Positions 6,659 through 13,557 of a stretch of DNA of 13,644 nt are shown here, piece after piece. The position numbers and the translations under genes are program-made. Position 1 is the first letter of the stretch. Every line of letters starts with the position of its first letter. Location: assembly GCA_947258805.1 (NCBI GenBank), contig CAMYJV010000061.1:1-13644 (forward strand). The letters are read 5' to 3'. Source of the DNA: an uncultured Gammaproteobacteria bacterium. GTDB taxonomy: Bacteria; Pseudomonadota; Gammaproteobacteria; GCA-2729495. The notes below the pieces were generated by a model. That model was not told the origin of the DNA. It saw only the letters and a program-made list of their open reading frames with translations, and did not search any database.

Positions 6659-9637
6659 ATGAAACTATCGGTCATCCTATGGGGAATCCCGCAAGCAATG
6701 CGCACCTGTGCAGCCGTCTACCCCAAGTTTGCGGCATGCCTGAAAGAGCGTGATGCCATCGCCCAATTCCAGCTGCGCGACGAACCCAGGGGTCGCTGGA
6801 TACAGCTCAAGAACGGCAAGATCTCTACCGGTAACGGCATTCACCACAACCCGGATTTCACTATCTTCTTCAAGAACAAGAAGATTGCTGCGAGCTTCCT
6901 GACGCCGCCGTTCGACCAGTTGGAGCGCATCGACGCGGCGAAGAACTTCAAAATTACGATGGCGGGCCCGGATGAACTGATCGTCTGGTTCATGCACCTG
7001 GTTTCGAGCATGGAATCGTATACCTGGAAGATGGGCACCGACATGGGAAATGGCGTGACGCGCTATACCAACGGTACCAACGGCGGACCGATCTTCGTCT
7101 ACGTGAAAGACGGCAAAATCCTCCGCACGACGCCCATGGATCTGGCCGACGACGATGCAGGGTCGTACACCATCGAGGCTCGCGGCAAGACATTCACACC
7201 GCCGCGCAAGACCACGCTGGCAGCTCACGGCCAGTGCCAGAAGTCCATGGTGTATTCAAAGAGCCGGATTTTGAAGCCCATGAAGCGAGTGGATTTCGAT
7301 CCCAATGGCGATCGCAATATCCAGAATCGTGGCAAGTCCGAGTTCGTGGAAATCAGTTGGGACGAAGCCCTGGACATCGTCAGTAACGAAATCAAGCGTT
7401 GCAAGGCCGCTGGCCCCGGGGCCATCGCGGTAGCCAACGGTTCGCACCACCAGTGGGGCAATCTCGGCCACTACCTCAGTGCCTTCAACCGTTTCTGGAA
7501 TCTGGTTGGCGTGACCAAGCTGATGCACAGCCCCGACAGCTGGGAAGGCTGGTTCTGGGGCGCGCAGCATCACTGGGGCAATAGCATGCGACTAGGTGCC
7601 GCGGAGCCCTACGGAACCGTCGAAGACTGTCTGAAAGAAGCCGAGATGATCGTGTTCTGGTCGAGCGACCCGGATGCGACCTACGGTTTCGAAGGCACGC
7701 AGCGACGCCGCTGGGCCAAAGAACTCGGCATCAAGATGGTGCACATCGATCCGTTCCTGAACCATACGGCCGCACACCTTGGCGGCAAGTGGATTTCACC
7801 GAAGCCGGGTACCGATACGGCCTTTGCCCAGGCGCTGACCTACGTCTGGATTACCGAGGGCACGTACGACAAGGAATTTGTCGAGAAGCGCACCACCGGT
7901 TTCGACGAGTGGAAGGAGCATGTCCTCGGCGAGGACGACGGCATTCCGAAGACGCCCGAGTGGCAGGAACAGGAAACCGGCGTTCCTGCACGCGATTGCC
8001 GTGCGCTCGCGCGCGAGTGGGCAAAGAAAAAGACCTATATCGGCGCGGGCGGCTGGGGTTGCGGCCTGGGCGGTGCCTGCCGTGGGCCGACCGGCTCACA
8101 GTGGGCGCGGATGATGACCATCCTCGGCGCCATGCAGGGCATGGGCAAGCCGGGCTCCAACTTCGGCAACCTGCAGTTCGGCGCGCCGGTGGACATGAAC
8201 TTCTACTTCCCCGGTTACGCCGAGGGCAGCATGTCAGGCGACCTGGCCTACAGCGCCAACTCGACCAACAACTACCAGCGCATGCCGCACATCGTGACCA
8301 TGAACTCGGTCAAGCAGGTTATCCCGCGAATGTGGCTGCCTGAAGCCATCATGGGCCAGCCGAAGCTGGGTTACGTCACCGCGGTTGACTCGGTGGTGGG
8401 GCAATTCTTCCCGATCGGCTACCCGTCGCCGGGGCACGTGCCGGTGCAGATGATCTACAAGTACGGCAGCTCCTCGCTGGGTACCCAGGTGGACGCGAAC
8501 CGGTGGATCAACATGTACCAGCATGAGAACCTGAAGTTTGTCGTGAATCAGTCTGTCTGGATGGAAGGCGAGACCAGATTCGCCGACGTCATTCTGCCAG
8601 CCTGCACGGTGTTCGAGCGCTGGGACCTCGGCGAGTGGTACAACGTGGGTCCAGGCTACGTGCATCACATGTATTCGATGAACAACCACCGCGTGATCTC
8701 GATGCAGCACAAATGCATCGAGCCCCTCGGCGAGTCCAAGTCGGACTACGACATCTTCCTGGCCATCGCCGAGAAGCTCGACCTGGGTGCCGTTTACTCT
8801 GAAGGCGGCAATTCCGAGCTGGAGTGGTGCAAGCGCGCCTACGAGTCTTCGGATGCTGCCAGGAACATGTCCTGGCGCAAGTTCCTCAAGAAAGGCTATT
8901 ACGTCGTGCCGCCCGAACCCGAAGGTTCCCGCGCACCAACGGGTCTGCGCTGGTTCTACGAGGGCCGCAAGAAAGACGTACCGGAGCCGTACCCGCTGCC
9001 GTCCGATTTTGTCGAGAAGTACGCGGAAGGCCTGCAGACGCCGTCCGGGAAATACGAGTTCGTGCCGACGACGCTGAAGCGCTTCGACGATCCCGAGCGT
9101 CCGCCCGTGAACAAGTACCTGCGAACCTTCGAGAACGCGGATAACGAGCCGGAAATCGCGGCGAAGTACTCGCTGAAGCTACTGACCCCGCATTCGCGCT
9201 ACCCCTTCCACCTGATGGGTGACGACGAGGGCTGCTTCCTGCGTGACATCCGCGAGCATCGCGTGAAGATCGACGGTCACTACTATCTCGTGGCGCGTAT
9301 CAGCAGAGAGGACGCCAACGCGCGTGGCATTCAGGACGATGATCTGATTCGCCTGTGGAACGACCGCGGCTCGGTGGTCTGCGCCGCACAGGTCACCGAT
9401 CGCCTGCGCCCGGGCGTGATCAGTGCGCCGACGGCGTCAGCCGAGTACCGTCCTGCCGGCGAGCCCGGCAAATCGACTGACCTCGGCGGCTGCGTCAACA
9501 TACTCAACCCCAGCAAGCCGATCACAACGAAGAGCCACGGTATCCGGCCCAACACGACGCTCATCGAAGTCGAGAAGTGGACCGGCGTCGACACCTGGCA
9601 GCCGGCAGAGCCTGCGCAACCCGGGGAGGCTGCATGA
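6659..9637 (+). CDS. Pyrogallol-phloroglucinol transhydroxylase-like Mo enzyme, large subunit, with N-terminal SCP2-like domain
   Basis: This is a DMSO-reductase-family catalytic subunit with a bis-pterin guanine dinucleotide Mo centre. The frame is open from TTG 6623, but ATG 6659 has AGGAG at the right distance and gives 992 aa. From about residue 131 it follows the Pelobacter transhydroxylase as I recall it: GGPIFVYVKDGKILR, IEARGKTFTPPRKT, PMKRVDFDPNG, PDSWEGW, FYFPGYAEG, ERWDLGEW, NDRGSV. Recalled active-site residues map to H263, D293, S294 (Mo ligand) and Y520. As in that enzyme, the N-terminal [4Fe-4S] Cys motif of the family is absent, and no Tat signal is present, so it is cytoplasmic. 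Residues 20-118 are an extra SCP2-like domain (GRWIQLKNGKISTG..NPDFTIFF, then KITMAGPDELIVWF). The substrate could be pyrogallol, resorcinol (the related resorcinol hydroxylase) or another polyphenol. It overlaps the small-subunit gene. Confidence 0.9.
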   Translation: MKLSVILWGIPQAMRTCAAVYPKFAACLKERDAIAQFQLRDEPRGRWIQLKNGKISTGNGIHHNPDFTIFFKNKKIAASFLTPPFDQLERIDAAKNFKITMAGPDELIVWFMHLVSSMESYTWKMGTDMGNGVTRYTNGTNGGPIFVYVKDGKILRTTPMDLADDDAGSYTIEARGKTFTPPRKTTLAAHGQCQKSMVYSKSRILKPMKRVDFDPNGDRNIQNRGKSEFVEISWDEALDIVSNEIKRCKAAGPGAIAVANGSHHQWGNLGHYLSAFNRFWNLVGVTKLMHSPDSWEGWFWGAQHHWGNSMRLGAAEPYGTVEDCLKEAEMIVFWSSDPDATYGFEGTQRRRWAKELGIKMVHIDPFLNHTAAHLGGKWISPKPGTDTAFAQALTYVWITEGTYDKEFVEKRTTGFDEWKEHVLGEDDGIPKTPEWQEQETGVPARDCRALAREWAKKKTYIGAGGWGCGLGGACRGPTGSQWARMMTILGAMQGMGKPGSNFGNLQFGAPVDMNFYFPGYAEGSMSGDLAYSANSTNNYQRMPHIVTMNSVKQVIPRMWLPEAIMGQPKLGYVTAVDSVVGQFFPIGYPSPGHVPVQMIYKYGSSSLGTQVDANRWINMYQHENLKFVVNQSVWMEGETRFADVILPACTVFERWDLGEWYNVGPGYVHHMYSMNNHRVISMQHKCIEPLGESKSDYDIFLAIAEKLDLGAVYSEGGNSELEWCKRAYESSDAARNMSWRKFLKKGYYVVPPEPEGSRAPTGLRWFYEGRKKDVPEPYPLPSDFVEKYAEGLQTPSGKYEFVPTTLKRFDDPERPPVNKYLRTFENADNEPEIAAKYSLKLLTPHSRYPFHLMGDDEGCFLRDIREHRVKIDGHYYLVARISREDANARGIQDDDLIRLWNDRGSVVCAAQVTDRLRPGVISAPTASAEYRPAGEPGKSTDLGGCVNILNPSKPITTKSHGIRPNTTLIEVEKWTGVDTWQPAEPAQPGEAA

Positions 9638-10494
9638 TGGCCGAGAAATGGAACATGATCGTCGATATCGAGCGCTGCAATAACTGTCGCGCCTGTTTCC
9701 TGGCGGTCAAGGATGAACACACCGGCAACGAGTTTCCGGGATACGCGGCAGAGCAGCCGCCCCAGGGGCACAACTGGCTGGATATCGAGCGCAAGGAACG
9801 CGGTACCTACCCGATCGTCGATGCGCACTTCATGCCGGTGATGTGCAACCACTGTGATGATGCGCCCTGCATGAAGGCCGCGAAAAATGACGCCATCAAG
9901 AAGCGTGAGGACGGCATCATCATCATCGACCCGGTCAAGTCCAGGGGTCAGAAAGCAATCGTCGATGCCTGCCCCTATGGCGCCATTTCCTGGAACGAGG
10001 AAAAGCAGATCCCGCAGGCGTGGATTTTCGACGCGCATTTGCTGGACGAGGGCTGGACGCAAACCCGGGCGGAGCAATGCTGTCCGACCGACGTTTTCCG
10101 GTCAGTCAAGGTCGAAGATCAGGAAATGCAGCGAATCAAGGAGCAAGAGGGGCTGGAGGTTCTGCAGCCGGAACTCGGGACCAAACCCCGCGTGTATTAC
10201 AAAAACCTGTATTTGATGACCAAGTGCTTTGTTGGCGGATCCGTGGTGGCTAACGTGGATGGCGTCGAAGAGTGCGCCGAAAATGCCCAAGTCATATTGA
10301 AACAAAATGGCACCGAGATCGCGCAGGCGACGACGGACACTTTCGGCGAGTTCAAGATCGACAGGCTCGAGCCGAACAGCGGCCAATACGAACTGGAAGT
10401 GAGTTCGGGTTCAGCGGCCAGGGCATCGATGAAGTTCGATCTCGGCGGCGAAAGTCTCTATCTGGGTGTAATACAGCTCGCGGCAGCGGCGTAG
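9637..10494 (+). CDS. Transhydroxylase-like iron-sulfur (small) subunit
   Basis: This 285-aa partner of the large subunit has a ferredoxin-like part (1-195) and a C-terminal beta-sandwich of the transthyretin/carboxypeptidase-regulatory type (200-285), the same two-part plan as the Pelobacter small subunit. Shared segments include ERKERGTYP, CPYG, GLEVLQPELGTKPRVYYKNLY and FGEFK. Cys residues are C14, C17, C20 (CNNCRAC), C70, C73, C78, C112 (CPYG), C148 and C149. Of the twelve ligands I recall for the three clusters of the Pelobacter protein, four have no counterpart: the fourth Cys of motif 1 (now Val24), both of the CxxC before AHLLD (now WIFD) and one of the last pair. Two clusters could still form. 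ATGATG offers starts at 9634 and 9637; GGGGAGG is better spaced for 9637. The large-subunit stop overlaps, so expression is coupled. Confidence 0.9.
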   Translation: MAEKWNMIVDIERCNNCRACFLAVKDEHTGNEFPGYAAEQPPQGHNWLDIERKERGTYPIVDAHFMPVMCNHCDDAPCMKAAKNDAIKKREDGIIIIDPVKSRGQKAIVDACPYGAISWNEEKQIPQAWIFDAHLLDEGWTQTRAEQCCPTDVFRSVKVEDQEMQRIKEQEGLEVLQPELGTKPRVYYKNLYLMTKCFVGGSVVANVDGVEECAENAQVILKQNGTEIAQATTDTFGEFKIDRLEPNSGQYELEVSSGSAARASMKFDLGGESLYLGVIQLAAAA

Positions 10495-10501
10495 CGCCGG
10501 A

Positions 10502-10546
10502 AACGGGATCGAACCGACTTCCTGGGGAAAGCGGTTCGGCCCCGTT
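10502..10546 (+). terminator. Long hairpin after the small-subunit gene
   Basis: AACGGG-AT-CGAACCG (10502-10516) pairs with CGGTTCG-GC-CCCGTT (10532-10546), giving 7 and 6 bp around a two-base mismatch. The 15-base loop (CTTCC against GGAAAG) can pair further. It starts 8 bases after the stop codon. The following bases (attcgacacc) hold no T run, so it is not a textbook rho-independent terminator. It may protect the 3-prime end of the operon mRNA or end transcription with a factor. Confidence 0.5.
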
Positions 10547-10569
10547 ATTCGACACCTTTATCCTTCAGA

Positions 10570-10598
10570 TAGTCTTCGGCCGGGCCAGCACCTATAAT
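10570..10598 (+). promoter_or_regulatory. Candidate promoter of the NmrA-like gene
   Basis: A perfect TATAAT (10593-10598) lies 68 bases before the ATG at 10666. At 17-bp spacing the -35 would be TAGTCT (10570-10575), which matches the consensus at only three positions. Together with the hairpin at 10502-10546 this suggests that the NmrA-like gene is a separate transcription unit. Confidence 0.5.
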
Positions 10599-10665
10599 TC
10601 CGGCCCCCTGATCCACAATGCGCGCCCGTTGAACGGGTGACTGGCAGATTCTTGGAGAACCAAAA

Positions 10666-11517
10666 ATGATTTTTCTGACGGGCGCCACGGGCAAGATCGG
10701 CGGGGAAACGGCGAAGCAGTTGCTCGCAAAAGGCGCCAGTTTGCGGGCCCTGGTCAGGGACGAAGCCAAGGCAGCGGACCTGAAAGCCGCCGGCGTGGAG
10801 CTGGTGGTGGGCGACATCGCCGACGCGGGCACCGTCAAGGAGGGGCTGCAAGGTGCTGACAAGGCATTTCTGCTGTTGCCGAACGGCGAGCAGCAGGAAG
10901 CGAACGAAAAGCAGTTCACGGATCTCTGCAAGGCGGCGGGCGTCAAGCACCTGGTGAAGATGTCCTCGATGGAGGCCGTCGCCGATGCACAGACGCCGAT
11001 CCCGCAGGCTCATTGGGCGGTGGAAGAATACATCCGTGCCTCGGGCCTGGACTGGACCATGGTCAAGCCGAACTTTTTCATGCAGAACCTGCTCGCCAGC
11101 GCTGGCACCATCAAGGAACAGCACAAGTTTTTCCTGCCGATGGGTGATGGCACGACCGGCATGGCGGACGGTCGTGATATCGGGGCGGTTTGCGCCGAGG
11201 TACTGACGGGCGAGGGACATGCCGGGCACAGTTATGAAATCACCGGCCCGGAAGTGCTGTCATTCTATGACGTGGCCGAACGGTTCTCGGCGGTGCTCGG
11301 TGAGAAGGTCGAGTACATTCCGCTGCCGATGGAACAGTTTCGCGAGAAATTGAGCGGGATACTGGCGCCATGGCACCTGGATGCCGTCTGCGCATTATTC
11401 CAGGAGATTGCCGAGATCGGGCTCGATCACACGACGGATACATTTAAACAGCTGATCGGTCGTGACCCGATTTCTCTCAGACAGTTTATCGAAGACCACG
11501 TGACAATCTTTAAGTAG
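10666..11517 (+). CDS. NmrA-like NAD(P)-binding (atypical SDR) protein
   Basis: This 283-aa protein begins at once with a Rossmann beta-strand and the atypical-SDR glycine motif TGATGKIG (residues 5-12). R31 at the end of the second strand (ALVRDEAK) favours NADP(H). GVELVVGDIAD (43-53) is the usual third-strand region, and VKMSSMEA shows the Ser strand without a classic YxxxK pair. The family includes NmrA sensors, quinone reductase 2 (QorB) and triphenylmethane reductases, so this may reduce a quinone or be a redox sensor. GGAG lies about 10 bases before the ATG. It lies 171 bases behind the transhydroxylase small subunit, with a hairpin and a TATAAT between, so it may be expressed separately. 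Reduction of a hydroxyquinone made by the Mo enzyme is an attractive idea but rests on position only. Confidence 0.82.
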   Translation: MIFLTGATGKIGGETAKQLLAKGASLRALVRDEAKAADLKAAGVELVVGDIADAGTVKEGLQGADKAFLLLPNGEQQEANEKQFTDLCKAAGVKHLVKMSSMEAVADAQTPIPQAHWAVEEYIRASGLDWTMVKPNFFMQNLLASAGTIKEQHKFFLPMGDGTTGMADGRDIGAVCAEVLTGEGHAGHSYEITGPEVLSFYDVAERFSAVLGEKVEYIPLPMEQFREKLSGILAPWHLDAVCALFQEIAEIGLDHTTDTFKQLIGRDPISLRQFIEDHVTIFK

Positions 11518-11547
11518 AAGAAGCCTGGCAACGCCGGTCGTTCCAGA

Positions 11548-11559
11548 GCATTGCAATGC
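11548..11559. other. 12-bp perfect palindrome before the TorD-like gene
   Basis: GCATTGCAATGC is a perfect 12-bp palindrome in the 118-bp gap between the NmrA-like and TorD-like genes. It lies between two copies of GTTCCAGAG (near 11540 and 11572). It could be an operator, but no clear promoter boxes were found near it. Confidence 0.3.
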
Positions 11560-11635
11560 GAAGAATAGAAAGTTCCAGAGATTTCACCCGCAACTTTGGG
11601 CAGGCCAAACCTGAAAAGGGCGCGGCGCTGGACGC

Positions 11636-12307
11636 ATGAGCAACGATCCGGCCGCCGCAGAGTCCCAGCCGTCGCGAAAGGTGCACGGTCGTGACGTCGA
11701 CACCATGGCCCCGGCGCGCTGTGCATGCTACGCGGCCTGGTCGGAACTCACCGCGTCACCCCACGACATGGATCCGCGCCCCGGGTTGCGCGAAAAGCTC
11801 GGTGCGTGGAATGCAGTACCCCACGGCCAGTCCCTGGACGGGCTGGTCACTGAGTTCATGGACACGGAGCTGGACGTGCTGAAACGCCAGTACAGCAGCC
11901 TGTTCGAGGTGGGCAGCGACGGACCGCCGGTGCCCATTCGCGAAGACATCCAGACCGGCCAGCGCGCCGGTACGCGCGAAGACCTCGTGCGCTTCTACGA
12001 CTTCTTCGGTTACGCGCTGGCCGAGCGCTTTGCATGGGCCCCGGATCACCTGTCCGTGGAACTCGAATTCATGCACTTTCTCTGCTACGGCGAAGCGGCG
12101 ACGGAAGAAGATCCCGAGCCGTACCAGCTGGCGCAGGTGGATTTTGCCGAGCGACACCTCGTACGCTGGGTGCCCGCATTTGCCGACAAAGTGGCGAAAA
12201 CCGCCGGTAACACTATTTACACGCGCGTTAGCGCAGCGCTGAAGGATTTCATCCTGGCCGATTTTGGCTGGCAGTCGGGCACGATCTCCGCGGTGAAGGA
12301 GAACTGA
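11636..12307 (+). CDS. TorD/DmsD-like molybdoenzyme chaperone
   Basis: TorD-family chaperones bind the apo form of a DMSO-reductase-family subunit and hold it for cofactor insertion or Tat export. This 223-aa protein is all-helical. It shows family landmarks: ARCACYAAWSEL near the start of the fold (27-38), LKRQYSSLFEVGSDGPPVPI (82-101), VRFYDFFGY (118-126), HLSVELEFMHFLCYGEA (138-154) and DFAERHLVRWVPAFADKV (169-186). The form resembles chaperones of type II DMSO reductase operons such as ethylbenzene dehydrogenase. The first 24 residues are polar and poorly conserved, and no good ribosome-binding site precedes 11636; M24 (11705) is an alternative start. Behind it come a truncated Fe-S gene and a damaged cytochrome c, so its proper client may have been lost. 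It could also serve the transhydroxylase-like enzyme. Confidence 0.82.
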   Translation: MSNDPAAAESQPSRKVHGRDVDTMAPARCACYAAWSELTASPHDMDPRPGLREKLGAWNAVPHGQSLDGLVTEFMDTELDVLKRQYSSLFEVGSDGPPVPIREDIQTGQRAGTREDLVRFYDFFGYALAERFAWAPDHLSVELEFMHFLCYGEAATEEDPEPYQLAQVDFAERHLVRWVPAFADKVAKTAGNTIYTRVSAALKDFILADFGWQSGTISAVKEN

Positions 12308-12321
12308 CGGGAGGTTGCCAG

Positions 12322-12375
12322 GTGGCAATGGTCATCGACCTGGACGAGTGCATCCGCTGCCGGTATTCAGAATGA
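12322..12375 (+). pseudogene. Truncated 4Fe-4S ferredoxin-type subunit (N-terminal remnant)
   Basis: A GGGAGG ribosome-binding site (12309-12314) with 7-base spacing precedes a GTG at 12322 (ATG at 12328 is also in frame). The frame reads VAMVIDLDECIRCRYSE and stops. MVIDLDxCIxC is the characteristic opening of the 4Fe-4S electron-transfer subunits of molybdoenzymes, which normally continue with further Cys motifs for 150-250 residues. Here everything after the second Cys is missing. The stop overlaps the cytochrome c ATG (ATGA, 12372-12375), as expected for the end of an intact operon gene, so an internal deletion probably joined the first codons to the last few. The deleted part could include other operon genes. 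An assembly error is the alternative. Confidence 0.6.
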
Positions 12376-12805
12376 ATCTGCGTGAGCGTCTTGGCACCGC
12401 TTCAGTCGCGGCGGGCGCCGCCGTGGTGTCGATGGCGGCCTTTGCCGTCACCGCGCCTGGCTGTGTGGATGGCGGGGCTGTGCGGGCCCCGGTAGCCAAG
12501 GCGGCTGCCGCCATGGTCCCTGCCACTGGCGATAGTCAGAAAGCGGCCTACTCAAAGTACTGCATCGCCTGCCACGGTGTCGAGGTGTCGACGGCCAGGG
12601 CATTGACGGCCTCGGCGTGAACCTGGTGGCGTCGCCTTATGTCGCATCCACGCCGTCGGCAGAGCTGGTGGAATTCCTGAAAGTCGGGCGCCTGCCCAAC
12701 GACCCGGCCACCGTATCCGGCCGGCCGATGCCAGGTTTTGCCTACGTGGACGAGGCTGAGCTGGCCGCCATTGCGGATTACCTGAAGCAGCGCAGCAACC
12801 CGTAA
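12372..12805 (+). pseudogene. Cytochrome c with a single-base frameshift
   Basis: The first part reads MNLRERLGTASVAAGAAVVSMAAFAV, a Sec-type signal or anchor, then a linker and the haem-binding CIACHG (codons from 12561). It then runs out of frame. From about 12584 another frame continues with GVDGQGIDGLGVNLVASPYV, then GRPMPGFAYVDEAELAAIADYLKQRSNP to the stop at 12803-12805. This is the usual C-terminal part of a small class I cytochrome c, with the axial Met in RPMPGF. One extra G in the GAGG run at 12582-12585 would restore a single 145-residue protein. It overlaps the truncated ferredoxin gene by ATGA. The lesion may be a true mutation or a sequencing error. A periplasmic electron carrier for a neighbouring redox enzyme is the likely original role. 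Confidence 0.75.
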
Positions 12806-12986
12806 CGCCGACACCACGCGAGTGCGGTTGCCGGAGCCAGCAGAATGTCCCCAACGGCGCCCCAACCGCGCGGCGAAGATGGCAACACGGACACGGTGTC
12901 GATAAACGGTGGCCTTGCCAAGCACTGTGATTTCCAGGTTCGCCCCGACCCTGCCAGGCCGTAAGTACATGCCCCAATGGCGGGTC

Positions 12987-13010
12987 CCCGGCACCGCCGG
13001 GATACTTTTT
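12987..13010 (+). terminator. Possible rho-independent terminator
   Basis: CCCGGC and GCCGGG form a 6-bp stem with a 3-base loop (12987-13001), followed after four bases by TTTTT (13006-13010). It lies 180 bases behind the cytochrome c stop and before the receiver gene. The gap and the distance to the T run make it a moderate candidate only. Nothing else convincing is coded at 12806-13052. Confidence 0.4.
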
Positions 13011-13052
13011 GCTGTTTCTTCACGTGCGTCATACGGTGCTGCAAGATTTGCG

Positions 13053-13469
13053 ATGGCAGCTGTCAAGATTCAAACCTGCGAATACACCGTGCTGCTGGTA
13101 GACGCGGACCATTCTGCGCGGGGCGAGCTTGGCTCGTTTCTGCGGCGGAGCGGCTACCAGATCAGAGATTTCGAACGTGCGACGGAGTTGCTGTCTGCGC
13201 CCGACCATATCTTCCACTGGAGTTGCGTGGTCTCAGAGCTGGCGCTTCCTGACATGACCGGTCTCGATCTCGTGCGCAGTCTGCGCGGCCGCGCGATCCG
13301 GATTCCAGTAATCATGCTGGCGGCGGAAGCCGACGTGTCAACGGCTGTTCATGCGTTACGCAACGATGTCGCGGATTTCCTGCTGAAGCCGGTGGTCGAG
13401 CGCGATCTGCTCCGGCGTGTGGAGACCGTGTTAGCGCGTCACGCCGCGCTGGTCCAAAGCTTTTCCTGA
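13053..13469 (+). CDS. Stand-alone receiver-domain protein, atypical phosphorylation site
   Basis: This 138-aa protein is one CheY/FixJ-like receiver domain and nothing else. The acidic pair appears as VDAD (16-19), the beta-5 Lys as LLKP (110-113), and the fold signature PDMTGLDLVRSL (66-77) is intact. Where the phosphorylated Asp normally stands, the sequence is VVSELALP: Glu62 replaces Asp. The Thr/Ser switch residue is Ala90 (PVIMLAAEAD). The closest style is the FixJ/NarL type, but no helix-turn-helix follows; the frame stops and a REP pair begins 20 bases later. The start at 13053 removes an unlikely 48-residue upstream extension; the ribosome-binding site is poor, so the start is not certain. 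It may work as a constitutively on or phosphorylation-independent interaction module. Confidence 0.8.
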   Translation: MAAVKIQTCEYTVLLVDADHSARGELGSFLRRSGYQIRDFERATELLSAPDHIFHWSCVVSELALPDMTGLDLVRSLRGRAIRIPVIMLAAEADVSTAVHALRNDVADFLLKPVVERDLLRRVETVLARHAALVQSFS

Positions 13470-13489
13470 CGCTGTCAATATTCCCACCC

Positions 13490-13557
13490 GGTAGGAGCGG
13501 CTTTAGCCGCGATTCAAGGCCGGTGCTAACCCAGTCGCGGCTAAAGCCGCTCCCACC
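13490..13557. repeat. REP inverted pair (REPIN-like)
   Basis: A forward REP (13490-13512) and a reverse REP (13535-13557), both with the GGAGCGGCTTTAGCCGCGA core, face each other across a 22-bp spacer. The sequence is the same type as the cluster at 1003-1220. It lies 20 bases behind the receiver gene and could fold into a long hairpin that ends or protects its mRNA. Confidence 0.9.

Noticed and set aside
12315..12371. An upstream extension of the cytochrome c start
   Set aside because: These codons read out of frame through the MVIDLDECIRC remnant and precede the true signal peptide starting at 12372.
12845..12964. A 39-codon frame behind the cytochrome c
   Set aside because: No ribosome-binding site, no recognisable motif and no conserved context; a chance frame is more likely.
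12548..13066. A 172-codon minus-strand frame across the cytochrome c gene and the following gap
   Set aside because: Its codons over the cytochrome part are the shadow of the real gene, and the remaining sequence shows no domain or plausible start.
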